Of a stretch of 64,000 nucleotides of DNA, positions 14,897 to 26,519 are shown piece by piece. A program made the translations under genes and the position numbers. Source of the DNA: Atrina japonica (taxonomy: Eukaryota; Mollusca; Bivalvia; Pterioida; Pinnidae). The notes beneath the pieces were generated by a model. That model made no database searches. It saw nothing but the letters and a program-made list of their open reading frames with translations, and had not been told where the DNA came from. Numbering within the stretch: position 1 is the stretch's first letter; every line of letters starts with the position of its first letter. Location: assembly GCA_030159075.1 (NCBI GenBank), contig BROG01000077.1, positions 1,325,001 through 1,389,000 on the forward strand, in the 5' to 3' direction.

Positions 14897-16645
14897 TTGA
14901 TAGTTGTCACATGTTCATGTGCTTCATCTCCTTTCAAATACAATACTATCGGGCATGTCATTACCGGCGACGTTTCTATTGTTGAAAATGAAAGCCTCAA
15001 AAATCTTATTTTAAGGGGCCCTAAATACCGGGAAGCCCGTTCCTTTAATTGGCGTCAGAATTTTAGTTTAGTTATGGATTCTGTCGAAGATTATGCCAGA
15101 CGATGGGCCAAACATGAAGACGTAGAAACAGACACTTTGTCTGAATTCTGAGAGCCATACGATGGTAATCTCGTATTCGAAAACTTAAAGGGACTATGAA
15201 AACACGTTATCCCTCTGTATTTAATATCCAGAAGTATAGTAACTGAACTGGATAGGGTTACATGACTATGTACTGGTACCAGCAGACAAAGCCTCAAATA
15301 ATATAGTTTTTATTTGTAAGGCACATTACTATAATTGTTTATTAGAAGAACTTTAATACGAATTCTGGAAATCCTACATACACACGTAGCTCACTTTCAA
15401 AGGACGAGATCCTTCAAAATCACGTGTCCGTATTACACTCATTTGATATACCTACAACGGAGACCGATTTCGAGCTACCACATTTATACTGGATACCTAA
15501 ACTTCATAAAAACCCATATAAACAAAGATACATAGCAGGATCCAGCAAATGTGTACCAAACCTTTATCTTTACTCCTTACCAAGCATTGACAGCTGTTAA
15601 GGAGAAACTTCAACAATACTGTACAGTTGCTTATTCCAGAAGCGGTGTAAATCAGATGTGGATACTTAAAAATTCTAAACAGCTTTTAGAAAATTTGAAG
15701 GCACACAATTTTTCTCGAATTCACAGTATCAAAACTTATGATTTCAACTCTTTAGCTACTATTCCACATAAAAAATTAAAAGAAAGACTTTTTAGCATCA
15801 TAGACAACTTGCTTTTTCACTAAAGGTGGTACCCGAAAATTTAAATATCTAGTGATTGGCTATCAGGATACGTATTTCGTCAAAAACCACACTGATTGTA
15901 CACATAAGTATACTGAAGTTGATATAAAAAACATGCTGGAATTTCTAATAGACAATATATTTGTAATGTTCGGAGACGTGGTCTTTCAACAAACTATCGG
16001 CATCCTATGGGAACCAATTGTGCTCCTTTATTGGCCGACCTTTCCTTTAATAACGAAGCAGACTTCATTCAGAAACTGCTGAATCAAAAGAAGAAAAAGT
16101 TAGCGGTGTCCTTTTAATTTGACATTTAGATATATCGACGACGTTTTGTCAATTAATAATGACAATTTTCATACATATGTCAATGCGATATATCCCAGCG
16201 AACTAGAAATTAAAGATACAACAGAATCAAGTACACACGCTTCTACTTAGACATTTTACTTAATATAAACACAGACGGGAAATTAGCAACTAAGCTAATA
16301 TACTATAAAACGCGACGATTTCGGCTTTCCCATCGTAAATTTTCCACATTTAAGTAGTTAATATCCCTCAGTCACCTGCATATGGAGTTTATATACAAAT
16401 ATAACGATATGCCAGGGCGTGCACAACATATGAAGATTTCATATACAGAGGTAAACTACTCACTGACAAATTATTGACACAGGGATATCGAAAACCGCGT
16501 TTAACGTCAAATTTTATGGTCGGTATAATAGCCTTGTTTGCGACTACTCTGTTTCACTAAGTGAAATGTTGAGTTGCCTTTTCGTTGGCGGTTGTTGAGA
16601 CGTCTGTACCAATTGTGACGAGGATACACTCCTCACGTGTTTCAT
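14897..16645 (+). pseudogene. Family A retroelement RT, longest copy, frameshifted
   Basis: Short conserved blocks run in order across changing frames. 14,930-15,150 is an N-terminal block (PFKYNTIGHVITGD, PKYREARSFNW, EDYARRWAKHEDVE). Next come LVPADKASNN (about 15,275) and LYWIPKLHKNPYKQRYIAGS (about 15,480-15,540). SRSGVNQMWILKNSKQLLEN lies at 15,640. The motif A region, TYDFNSLATIPHKKL, lies at 15,740, with its usual serine and tyrosine changed. YLVIGYQDTYFVKNH is at 15,850, TNCAPLLADL is disrupted near 16,020, RYIDDVLSINND is at 16,130, and LYDKRDDFGFPIVNFPH is near 16,310. The C-terminal block ends near 16,595. At 16,505 about 14 bp are missing from the STFRKFYGRYN segment. Several stops and shifts make it non-functional. 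I think the family is Penelope-like, but no endonuclease domain is visible and I am unsure of the class. Confidence 0.85.
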
Positions 16646-16826
16646 TGGACTTGACTGTGGACTCACGGCGGGTGTGACCCGGTCGACAGGGGATGCTTAC
16701 TCCTCCATGGCACCTGATCCCACTCTTGGTTTCCAGAGGTCCGTGTTTGTCCATTTTTACCGGATTTGTATCTATGTCCTGGACATTCTATTGATTTATA
16801 CTTTGGTATCTGAGATTTTTATATTG
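16646..16826 (+). mobile_element. Family A 3' tail of the long copy
   Basis: A near-consensus tail starting at GACTTGACTGTGGACTCACG and ending TTTGGTATCTGAGATTTTTA. One extra C lies in the GTGACC(C)GGTCGAC segment. It is continuous with the RT remnant upstream, which proves that the tail belongs to this element. Confidence 0.92.
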
Positions 16827-16829
16827 ATT

Positions 16830-17120
16830 CCCTTCGAGACTATTTCTTCAGCGTGCAGTACAGTTGACAAATGTGATATTTGTTAGATAAAAAAAAGCAA
16901 CGTATATTACGGAAATGCGTGGAGAAATGTGACACAAAATTTTCCAATAAACTTTACCAATAAAAATATAGATTTATAACATACACATTATAAAGCTTAT
17001 CTCCCAAGGTCCCTTAATATAGTTAATATACAAAGAAGCAATCGCCTATTGGAAGATCCTTGAATACGAAGGTGCATTTAAAACATTTATGTAAAACTAC
17101 GAATTTCTTATACATATAAC
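16830..17120. other. AT-rich spacer
   Basis: Separates two opposite-strand family A copies; nothing recognisable. Confidence 0.5.
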
Positions 17121-17124
17121 ACAC

Positions 17125-17565
17125 AATCTGGATGTCCAGATGACACATATGCAAACCTGACGGACATTGGACAAACACGGACCTCTGGAAATACAGAGTG
17201 GGATCAGGTGTCATGGAAGAGTAAGCATCCCCTGTTTACCAGTCACACCCGCCGAGGGGGGCCTCCGTGCCCGAGTGGTTAGAGCATTGCCCTTTAAAGC
17301 ACAAGGCCTCTCACCTCTGGTTCGAATCCCACTAGGGTCATTTGGAATTAAGTGGGAAAGAGAAGGTCGGTGGTCTTTACCCAGGTAACCGGGGTTTCTC
17401 CTTCACCAATAAAAACTGGACGCCATCATATGACTGAAAGATTGTTGAGTATGGCGTAAAACAAAAACTCAAATCAAAATCAAACACACCCGCCGCCAGT
17501 CCACAGTCAAATTCAAATGAAATAGGTGAGTACTACATCCTTGTGACAATTGACACAGAAGACAT
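17125..17565 (-). mobile_element. Family A 3' tail, split by a SINE
   Basis: On the minus strand the tail's upstream part lies at 17,485-17,565 (TTTGACTGTGGACTGGCGGC) and its downstream part at 17,125-17,254 (GTAAACAGGGGATGCTTACT, CCAGAGGTCC). The interruption is an inserted SINE flanked by an exact 11-bp duplication of tail sequence, so the tail is older than the SINE. Confidence 0.9.
17255..17484 (+). mobile_element. tRNA-derived SINE with target-site duplication
   Basis: A tRNA-like head has an A-box region GTGCCCGAGTGGTTAGAGC and a B box GGTTCGAATCC. A body follows (GGTCGGTGGTCTTTACCCAG, GGGGTTTCTCCTTCACCAAT) and a tail with GAGTATGGCGTAAAAC and A-rich CAAAAACTCAAATCAAAATC. The 11-mer CACACCCGCCG occurs at both 17,244-17,254 and 17,485-17,495: a clean target-site duplication. 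The body resembles SINEs widespread in molluscs. I would compare it with the bivalve RUDI type, without certainty. RNA polymerase III would transcribe it from the internal boxes. Confidence 0.9.
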
Positions 17566-17585
17566 AGACATTTTTATATTAAGAC

Positions 17586-17727
17586 TCTTTCATATGCTTT
17601 CATTAGATAAACGTTTATTCCACCCGAGGGGTCACAAAACCCTGTAGAACCCCAGGCTTAAGAGGATTTTGTGACCCCGAAGGTGGAATAATTGTATATC
17701 TAATGACAGAATATGAAAGTATATTTT
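17586..17727. repeat. Long palindrome, probably a small hairpin MITE
   Basis: The left arm (CATTAGATAAACG...TTATTCCACC, GGGGTCACAAAA) pairs with the right arm (TTTTGTGACCCC, GGTGGAATAA...ATCTAATG). Outer sequences also pair (CTTTCATATG with ATATGAAAG). Arms of about 60 bp surround a loop of about 20 bp. There is no coding potential. Confidence 0.75.
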
Positions 17728-17729
17728 TC

Positions 17730-18160
17730 TAACTTTATCTTTTCATAAATACCAGCTCATATCATAATTGTTATTGTCAAAACGTCGCCATTTTGGGAAA
17801 AAAATATTTTTTATTTCGTTACGAATCCTCAAAATTTTAACACTTTTGAAATCCTCGACCCTGTAAATGGCAACGTCGTTGTTACAGAATTTGAATATCT
17901 ACCCGTAATTTTACTTTTTGAAGGAGTTATGTATAGTTGCATGATAACAGCAGGAAAGCGACATATTTAGGTCGAACGGCAAATATTACCAAATAGAAAA
18001 TAGTGCAAAACCTAGCCATTAATACGTTTGAACCACATAATAAGATATTTTTAACATGAATGTAATTCAACAATTCAGCTTTGATTATTGATAGATAAAA
18101 CAAAATGTTACAATTCATCCGAGAGACACAAGTAGAGTTGATCTTATAGATTCAATTCGT
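17730..18160. other. AT-rich non-coding stretch
   Basis: Nothing recognisable upstream of the candidate promoter. Confidence 0.4.
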
Positions 18161-18164
18161 TATG

Positions 18165-18220
18165 TGACGTCACAACATACGTGTAGATATAAAAGTTGGT
18201 CAGCGGTTTGTTGTGAAAGT
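18165..18220 (+). promoter_or_regulatory. Candidate core promoter: CRE plus TATA box
   Basis: A perfect palindromic CRE, TGACGTCA, lies at 18,165-18,172 and a TATAAAA box at 18,188-18,194. Initiation would fall near 18,215-18,225. Downstream DNA is GC-richer than average (ATCACCGTCTGGATCG). A 23-codon frame from about 18,292 is the longest nearby reading frame after an ATG, which is not convincing. The spacing suits a CREB-responsive RNA polymerase II promoter, but no transcript or exon is demonstrated. Confidence 0.35.
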
Positions 18221-18539
18221 GGGTTTACTTTCGATCACCGTCTGGATCGTAAATGACACACGGTATCTTTGGATTTGGGCATTGTCTGTGATGTTGCTGT
18301 TATTTGAACAATTGTTAAAGGCCCGGCGGTCTACGCTTAGCAAGGTTGTTAATTTTGTTTAAAATGATAATGTGCTTTGCAAAATGCTTGCATAAAGTTA
18401 TTATCTTCACTTTAATTATGCCTCTAAGTAATTCACTGTTTTCTAGCAATTTGAGTTTGAAGATCAAAAAATGATTTTTACTCGTATCGACAATATATAC
18501 AAAGGGAGTTGCGTAATATTCAAGGCAACCTCAGATGAA

Positions 18540-20455
18540 TAAGTTCAACATATGGGTTATAGTCATCTCGTATTCATCACAACTCGTACCTATGTGAATC
18601 GGTTGACTCGTACCCATGTTTTAGCTGACTCGCGCCCATCGATTAACTCATTCGTGCCCATCGCCTGTTTGACTGTAGAATTATAAATGGAGGTATACAT
18701 GTATTTTTCAACAAGGTAATAACCATAATGCCGTTTGGTATTGAAATGACATACAACTATCCGTGGAAATGAATTGACTTCAGAATTACTTCGCTGACAG
18801 AGGTATTGTCCAATTTAAAAAACGTGACTGGCGGATTAATGTTTTGATTTTCTTGCGGATGATTCTACTAAATTTTAGGTTATGACAATCTTTATGGGAA
18901 AACGTTTTATTCCCCACTGGATACATGTAGGTAGGATAACAAGAAAGAACGACTATTCTTGTCAATGTAAATTTAAGGTCGTTTCTTTATTACTTAAAAT
19001 ATCAACGTATCCAGATCAAGATATGGTTCACAAGACTACATCCCGCCAAGTTGTATGGATATATGGTAAAGGATTCGTTACAATGCTCGAGCTTTTGACG
19101 ATTTCATTTTGGTTTCGAAAACAAAGAAATTTAGAACCACCGAATGTGCATAGATGTTTATATAGATGGGCGCCCTTATATTCGTAAAACCACGGACCGG
19201 AATCTCTATGCACTTGCCTATCCGTGGTTTCATGTACCCGAAATCACTCTAGCTAATGTATACTTATAAAGGAGTGAGTGTGTTCAACTGATCCAATCAC
19301 AGTAGTTGCGATCGGCAACGGAAGTTATCGCGAAGTCCGTTGATCTAATACAATTCTGAAATTGTTTAATAGCCTCGATCTGATTATAGCTGACAAATGC
19401 GGGAGCTCCGTTTATTCGCATTGGCTGAGGCTTATACCGTTTGTTTACAGTTCATGGACAATTTAGGAATCACGATGTCGGATTTTTCAATTGACATGTC
19501 AATTAGTAGTTGTTCTAGAGAAAGTTTTAAGGAACATACCATTAGTAGGATCGTCATTGTGGTAAACCGTCTTATAGGAATATTGGAAGTAATCTTTGAA
19601 CTATGATTATTTAAATAATTATAATGCTATGTCATATCTTACGATCCCCGTCTATCTTAACATATATTGTATTCGCATAAATTTCGTATAACAAAAACTG
19701 ACAGAAACATCTTATGCCATCAAAAAAGTCGTAATTTTCAAGAGAATTTGCACTGCTTGCAAACACCACACAATTGCCATGTATATAATTCCAACCTACT
19801 AAAACACATGTAACTTGTGTTTCATGGTCACTGTTGAATATTTATTTTTTTTCTATTGTGAAAATATACTTGGGTTATTGTCTATGGTAGAAAATATACC
19901 TGGGTCATTTATCTATGGTGAAAAATATTTCCATGCCTTTTCTATATCCGTAAAAAAGTTATCTGGAAAACAGGTAATTTATCCTACTGATATGAATCAG
20001 TCTAGATACTATGCAGTGCAAGATGCCAAATGTTAAAAGCAGTGTACAAGAAAGTGACGGCATGTGTAGTCGTAACAAGAAAGAATTCCAACATCTATCA
20101 ACAATTAAATCCTAGGAGAAGAATTGAGACAAGATATCAGTGAATGTTGTCCATGTTAATAATACGAATCCGGAAGCGATCTTGCCCGACATTCTGTTGA
20201 GTTCACATGATATGAACACTAACTATTCCGACAAAACTGTACGGAATGGATCAAACCGAAAATACGTAAAATTATTAAACGAAGAATTAAATGTTATTCA
20301 TGATTCCTATGTAGAATAATGATCGTGTACAAATCAGTGAAATGATGGGCACGAATCTTCCAATTGTTTTGGTTACGAGGCAGTCAATCGTAGGAATGAC
20401 TTGGCCAAAGAAGATACGAGTTTAAATGGGCACGAATTGAGATGGGTTCGAGTTT
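18540..20455. mobile_element. Possible large inverted-repeat element
   Basis: The left end (18,560-18,665) has repeated CTCGTACCCATG, CTCGCGCCCATCG and ATTCGTGCCCATCG. The right end (20,340-20,455) has the reverse complements GATGGGCACGAAT, AATGGGCACGAATTG and GATGGGTTCGAG. Ends of this kind, about 1.9 kb apart and inverted, suggest a DNA transposon or non-autonomous relative. Inside are open frames at 18,882-19,187 (101 codons) and 19,397-19,606 with no family I recognise, and a 10-bp-arm hairpin (19,187-19,230). No transposase motif is seen. Confidence 0.35.
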
Positions 20456-20459
20456 ACCA

Positions 20460-22036
20460 ACATTCCAAAAAGAAGTAAACACGTTGCCATACAGGTAGCA
20501 AATATACAAAACACAAAGACAGAAAAAGATAGAAATCGATAAAAAATTGTGCTGTGCTTTTAGGAACAGAAATCGAGCGTTGAAATGCTTTGGGGAAGGA
20601 AATGAAGCTGAAAACACATTAACAATTTGCCACCCTTCTTCATGAATTTCCCCTGAAGCAATCTCAATCTGTCAAGGCTATTTGTATAAAACTTCTGTAC
20701 AATCGTGGAGTCTCAAACTTGTCGGAGAACACCAATACTTTCATTTACTTTTATCTAGTCAACTTGAAAGTGTTAAAAGTATATGATTGTATAGAAACAC
20801 AATACTTTTTTTAGAAAAATGAATAATTGCAGTTTTCTGAGAAATACTTCCCAAAATTTGACGTATATTCATGTTTGACATGCTTTCAGCAGTGAACGGT
20901 ACACGTGCTAATTAGGGGTGTTTGTATCACATTGTTTTTATCATTTTCTGACTAATTTCAGTGTATGTGTGCACTAGTTTAGATTAGTATGTATTTAAAT
21001 TGTAAAAGGTGTGAATCGGAGAACGTTATTTCATGTAGTTTAATTTATGCTGTCATGACCCTTTAAGGAATGTGTTAAATAAATATTCATCCATACGCAT
21101 ATCACGTGCTATATAATATATATTTCACGTGATGTGTAATAATACACACAGATCATTTCTGTTTAAGCTTATTCCTTTACTTTCACTCGCAACTGCTTAA
21201 AATGATGATTTGGTTTATATGTTTCCGCTGCAGTAGGAGATTTTCTCACACGGTTCTTATGTCTGCATATATACACTGAAATTAAAATCTGAACATAAGC
21301 CAGTATATTGTAAGTGACATTGCAATGAAATTTCTTCTGCTGTTGTGTTTGAAGTCAATGAGTGGACTTCAATCATTGCTCTTATATACCCACACAATGT
21401 CGTTACTGTAGAGATGGCGTTGACACACTTGTCAAGTGTTCCAAGCTGACACCAACTTCACAACATCAGTGAAGGTCGCTCGGCAAAAGTCAGTAATTGG
21501 CTTGATTGTTATCGATATATAATAACTACAGCTTGAAGATGTATTAATTTCTTATTTTTACACGATTTTATCTGATAAACTAAAATAAGACAGGTCAGCC
21601 CAGCATTATTGCGTAATGAAACTTGCGCTGGAATGACGTCGCTTTCGGTACAAGTTGTAAAACAGAAATCAAATCAAATTAACTGTATATTACTGCATCT
21701 GTTCACTTTCGTAACTGAAACAGAATGATGCTGTATCGCAATTACAATGCAGTAAAATTGATTCCAGCCTGTATTCCTTTAAGTCAAAAACCAATACATC
21801 ACATGGTATTAATGTCAATTTGTGTAAGTGTTCAAGCCATTTAATGTGCTCGTAATCGGATATTGCTTTCTCCTGAAGGTGTTTGTAAAGAATCGACCCA
21901 CTTCATCATTTTATCCAAGACAGTGTGTAACATCAAAGTAAGGTCAATCATATTATATCACCAAACTGGTAAATATGACAAATTATATGTCTGCTATACT
22001 TAATGCATAATGTGACAAAAACAAACATTGATATAC

Positions 22037-22040
<4 letters not shown>
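20460..22040. other. Non-coding stretch, unremarkable
   Basis: Around 21,390-21,500 a TATATA motif, an ATGGCG and mixed-composition DNA occur together, but the frame closes after about ten codons. No repeats or RNA genes recognised. Confidence 0.4.

Positions 22041-22041
<1 letters not shown>

Positions 22042-22100
<59 letters not shown>
22042..22100 (+). repeat. (TG)n microsatellite
   Basis: About 29 TG units immediately left of a MITE. Confidence 0.97.
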
Positions 22101-22102
<2 letters not shown>

Positions 22103-22111
22103 GAATAGGTA

Positions 22112-22312
22112 ATTTGGGAGTAATTTATGTACCACGTGATAACAGATAACGTTTGTGCGGTACTAGTATCTCCAATGGTGATGGAACGTAACCCTACGTA
22201 TTCTTCCCAGTAAATAGACGTCTTCTAGCGTCATCACACCACTAATAGAAAAAATAGTCTCGCACAAACGTTATCAGATATCACATCACGAGGTACATGA
22301 ATAAGTCCCATT
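22112..22312. mobile_element. MITE with roughly 55-60-bp TIRs
   Basis: Left TIR 22,112-22,164 (GGGAGTAATTTATGTACC, CAGATAACGTTTGTGCG) is the imperfect inverse of the right TIR 22,251-22,312 (CGCACAAACGTTATCAGAT, GGTACATGAATAAGTCCC). Arms differ by a few substitutions and small indels. The element is about 200 bp and non-coding. Confidence 0.8.
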
Positions 22313-22334
22313 CACAGTGTCCGGATTTTATATA

Positions 22335-22553
22335 TTAAAAATAAAAAATACAACGCAGAGTAGCACTTTCATTCACATGAATCTTCAGACGTTTTGTAAC
22401 ATAAAATAACAGTAACGTATATTGACGTAAACAATATAATGTCGTGTACAATACAGGTTTTATGGTATGGCTCTTTCGATGTGTCTGGGTGGGAAAGTGC
22501 AAAATGTAAATACTGAGTACCAGTGCTTTTGTAAAATATATCCGTAACAACAT
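22335..22553 (-). pseudogene. Penelope-like RT, 3' fragment
   Basis: On the minus strand, [15 protein letters not shown] and then SHPDTSKEP match the C-terminal motif of Penelope-like RTs (FYK-T-T-YLHF followed by HP). The nucleotides ACGGATATATTTTACAAAAG are shared with the plus-strand copy at 23,225. A frameshift follows. It is an inverted partial duplicate of the gene at 22,840-23,283. Confidence 0.65.
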
Positions 22554-22572
22554 CTAAAAAGGTTTTATTTTA

Positions 22573-22707
22573 TTTTACTCCTCCATGGCACCTGATCCCA
22601 CCTCTTGGTTTCCAGAGGTCCGTGTTTGTCCATTTTTACCGGATTTGTATCTATGTCATGGACATTCTATTGATTTATACTTTGGTATCTGAATTTTTTT
22701 ATATTTC
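22573..22707 (+). mobile_element. Family A 3' tail, 5'-truncated
   Basis: Starts abruptly at ACTCCTCCATGGCACCTGAT and runs to TTTGGTATCTGAATTTTTTT. It is close to consensus, hence young. It lies between two inverted Penelope-like RT fragments. Confidence 0.9.
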
Positions 22708-22839
22708 AATTGATCTCGATCTTTTCTAATGTGAAATCGTTCGTCAACTGATTACCTTAAATGTAGTAAACCTATACACCAAAAAAACTGTTCTCTGACT
22801 CAGCGCTTTGAATTTCTGGATAGAAAATGCAGAAATGAA

Positions 22840-23410
<571 letters not shown>

Positions 23411-23517
23411 ACCTTACCTAAAGACCATATCGCTTGTTAGGCCACCTCACATTTCAGGCCGTATATTCCCAGTTTCTTTATAAATGTTTAATAAGTATTG
23501 AATTGAATGAACATAAA

Positions 23518-23873
23518 GGGGCATTAGATGTGGGGTTTTTTTCAAAATTGTTATATTCATTTGATGCTTCTTACAGTGATATAACAGAAGATATGCACTG
23601 GCATCAAAATTCTTAAATTCCTATATATTTTGTGAAAATTGTATGAGAAACACAGGTTTGGCACTTTTTTCAATTGCAATTGGATACTAGTAACTCAACC
23701 TTACTATTTTATATAATATCACACCGGACGTGACCTTAATTTCACAAAATATATAAAACATAAAAAACTGTTATGCTTGTTTATAGCTCTTATTTGTTAT
23801 TATATATCAGTGTAAGAAGTATAAGTAGATATACTGAAATAATTATTTTTGGTAATTACAGCTTATGTCCCTT
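23518..23873. mobile_element. MITE family M1, copy 1
   Basis: Ends GGGGCATTAGATG (left) and AGCTTATGTCCCTT (right, inverted). Inside is a second inverted pair, CCTATATATTTTGTGAAAAT and TTCACAAAATATATAAAA, around TTTGGCACTTTTTTCAATTG. The same internal layout recurs at 24,967, 60,768 and 63,483. Confidence 0.8.
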
Positions 23874-23877
23874 AAGG

Positions 23878-24645
23878 AGACCACCTCAATAATCAGACTA
23901 CTTTGAGTCAGTCAGTCAAGTGGTGGTCTTTATAGCGAGGTTCCACTGTAATACCTCAATAATCAGACTACTTTGAGTCGTCAAGTAGGTGGTCTTATAT
24001 TGAGGTTCCACTGTAATACCTCAATAATCAGACTACTTTGAGTTCAGTCAAGTAGGTGGTCTTAATATTGAGTTCACTGTCAATAATCAGACTACTTTGG
24101 TGGTCAAGTTTATAATATTGAGGTTCCACTGTAATACCTCAATAATCAGACTACTTTGAGTCAGTCAGTCAAGTGGTGGTCTTTATAGTGAGGTTCCACT
24201 GTAATACCTCAATAATCAGACTACTTTGAGTCAGTCAGTCAAGTAGGTGGTCTTAATATTGAGGTTCCACTGTAATACCTCAATAATCAGACTACTTTGA
24301 GTCAGTCAGTCAAGTAGGTGGTCTTAATATTGAGGTTCCACTGTAATACCTCAATAATCATTGAGTCAGTCAGTCTGTAATTAGGCTCCACTGTAATACC
24401 TCAATAATCAGACCACTTTGATTCAGTCAGTCAAGTAGGTGGTCTTAATATTGAGGTTCCACTGTAATACCTCAATAATCAGACTACTTTGAGTCAGTCA
24501 GTCAAGAAGGTGGTCTTAATAGCGAGGTTCCACTGTAACACCTCACTAATCAGACCACTTTGAGTCAGTCATGTAGGTGGTCTTAATAGCGAGGTTCCAC
24601 TGTAACACCTCACTAATCAGACCACTTTGAATCACTCAGACAAGA
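23878..24645 (+). repeat. 71-bp minisatellite of hairpin units
   Basis: About twelve copies of a unit starting CCTCAATAATCAGACTACTT and ending TAATATTGAGGTTCCACTGTA. Several are shortened (around 24,070 and 24,350). Within each unit CCTCAATA pairs with TATTGAGG and TCAGACTAC-like text pairs with GTAGGTGGTCT, so every unit can fold. Later units drift to CACCTCACTAATC. It begins where MITE M1 copy 1 ends. Confidence 0.95.
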
Positions 24646-24649
24646 TCTC

Positions 24650-24965
24650 AAACAATGTGTAAATACTTTCTGTATCACCTATTATGACTGTTGAATTTCA
24701 AAATAAATACTTAAACAATCAATAGATATTTTCGGCCTTCTATCTTTGAATATATAGTAATAGTTTGTATACTGCCATTGGCAATGAAGAGATAGATTCG
24801 TTTCACTGTTGTTTTTGTCACATTAAGTATTAAGCAATTCTGTGAAGACATTACGATGAAGAACAGGAAATTTAAACTTATGTTTTAATTTACACACAAG
24901 GATAACATAACATCCACTTTACAATTACCTAAGATCTCCATTTTAATTGTCACAATCTGTTTTAA
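24650..24965. other. AT-rich spacer
   Basis: Between the minisatellite and the second M1 MITE; nothing recognisable. Confidence 0.5.
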
Positions 24966-24966
24966 A

Positions 24967-25275
24967 GCGGCATTAGCTGTTTTTACCAAACAAAATTAAT
25001 TCGATTTTTTTGCTACTTTTACTACTGTACTTGATGTACAATAACATATGGGAGCTATACACAGACATAAAAATCTTATATTACTATAAATTTTGTGAAA
25101 ATAAGTTCAGATCAACTGTGGTATTATACACATAATAAGATTTAGTTAATCAATTGCAATTGAAAAAGTGCCAAGCTTGGGTTTCTGAAGCAATTTTCAC
25201 AAAATACATAGGAAGTTAAGAATTTCCATGCTTGTTTATATCTCTTTTCAGTTATTGTATATCAGTCATTTTTAC
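24967..25275. mobile_element. MITE family M1, copy 2, right end missing
   Basis: Begins GGCATTAGCTGTTTTTACC and holds AATTGAAAAAGTGCCAAGCT, TTTTCACAAAATACATAGGA and GTTATTGTATATCAGT. The right TIR (AGCTAATGCCCC) is not found, so the copy is truncated. Confidence 0.75.
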
Positions 25276-25279
25276 GAAG

Positions 25280-26515
25280 ATTACGGAGTGACCAATAAAC
25301 ACGTGCTATTTGCAGTTAATATGCATTCTATTCTTATTATTACCCTTTGCGTTTATTTTCGTACATCATCATTTCATACCTAAATCAGGCAAAGATTGTC
25401 TTTTTCGTCGTTTCAAAACATTTGTTTCTGAAATTGTCCACGTGCCAGGTATTATCGTGTGATCTCGACCGATTTTTAAAACGTCCCATCGCATTCTCGG
25501 CTTTATCATTCTTGACATATATGATCATGAATTGCCCAACTCCACCGGACTTTGCGGCACGATTGTAAAACATTAGGTACGCATACTTTTCACAGTTATA
25601 TTGTTTGTCAACGTGAGCATTCAGGGTAACATTAAACATGTGAAAAATTTCTTTTAGTGACCTGATATATTTAATCATATATCCATCCGATTTTCTTCAG
25701 GTATTTAAAATAGCGTTGAAAGCATTTACATAATACATGCACTTTCCAATAAAAGTCGCGTCCTGTATTTTAAAAATAAATATAAAACATATAAAAATCG
25801 GCCGACGTCAACATAGTCCAAGAGCGTAAAGGATCGAAATCGCCTGGCCAAATTACGAAGTACATTTGATATGGCGAAAGAGTTTATATGAAAGGTCATA
25901 CAAAATACAGTTGGATTTTTTAAGGTACGGATAAACTTAAATTCTAATCAAACAAAAGAAGATCTTTTACAACGTTTTACGTGTTTGATAATGTATTTGA
26001 ACACACATTTGATCATATTCTCGACAAAAATAATCATTGCGACAGCTTATATCGCTTTAAGTATGTATTTGAAACGAGGGCCAAAGTGACCGTAATTGCT
26101 AATTTTAGAAATGTGTCAAGATCATATACATATATAACAATGTTAAAACCAGCAGTACGACAGATTTAATTTGTTAAACTGGTGATTAAGCTAAACTCAA
26201 AGATTTTGCAGTTACACGTTTATGGTAGCAATCAGTTTTATTGATTGTGTAAGTGAGAACTACCAGGGAAGAAACCACTGGCCATAATGACATTACATCC
26301 CATTGTTCCTAAAATATTATACACTTACATTTGTTGTTGTTAGAAGAAGCCCAGGGAAAGACTATAATGAAACATGCATTGATTTTGGAGAATTATTTAA
26401 ATATAATTATATTGGGTCACTACAAAACATGTTTTCTGCTTTATTGGGCGGGTTGCACATCTAGTATGTATTGCAAACCGGGTTATAGTGTGGTGAAAGT
26501 CGGTCGGGCGGGTAG
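25280..26515. other. Non-coding stretch
   Basis: Opposite-strand frames at 25,347-25,678 (73 and 97 codons) and one at 25,981-26,169 match no family I recognise. Their composition is that of the local DNA. Confidence 0.4.
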
Positions 26516-26519
26516 AGTA

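Noticed and set aside
17258..17340. Functional Leu/Ser-like tRNA gene
   Set aside because: It is the head of a SINE bounded by target duplications; no paired acceptor stem is visible.
23878..24645. CRISPR-like array
   Set aside because: Units are contiguous 71-bp minisatellite copies without unique spacers, and the context is eukaryotic.
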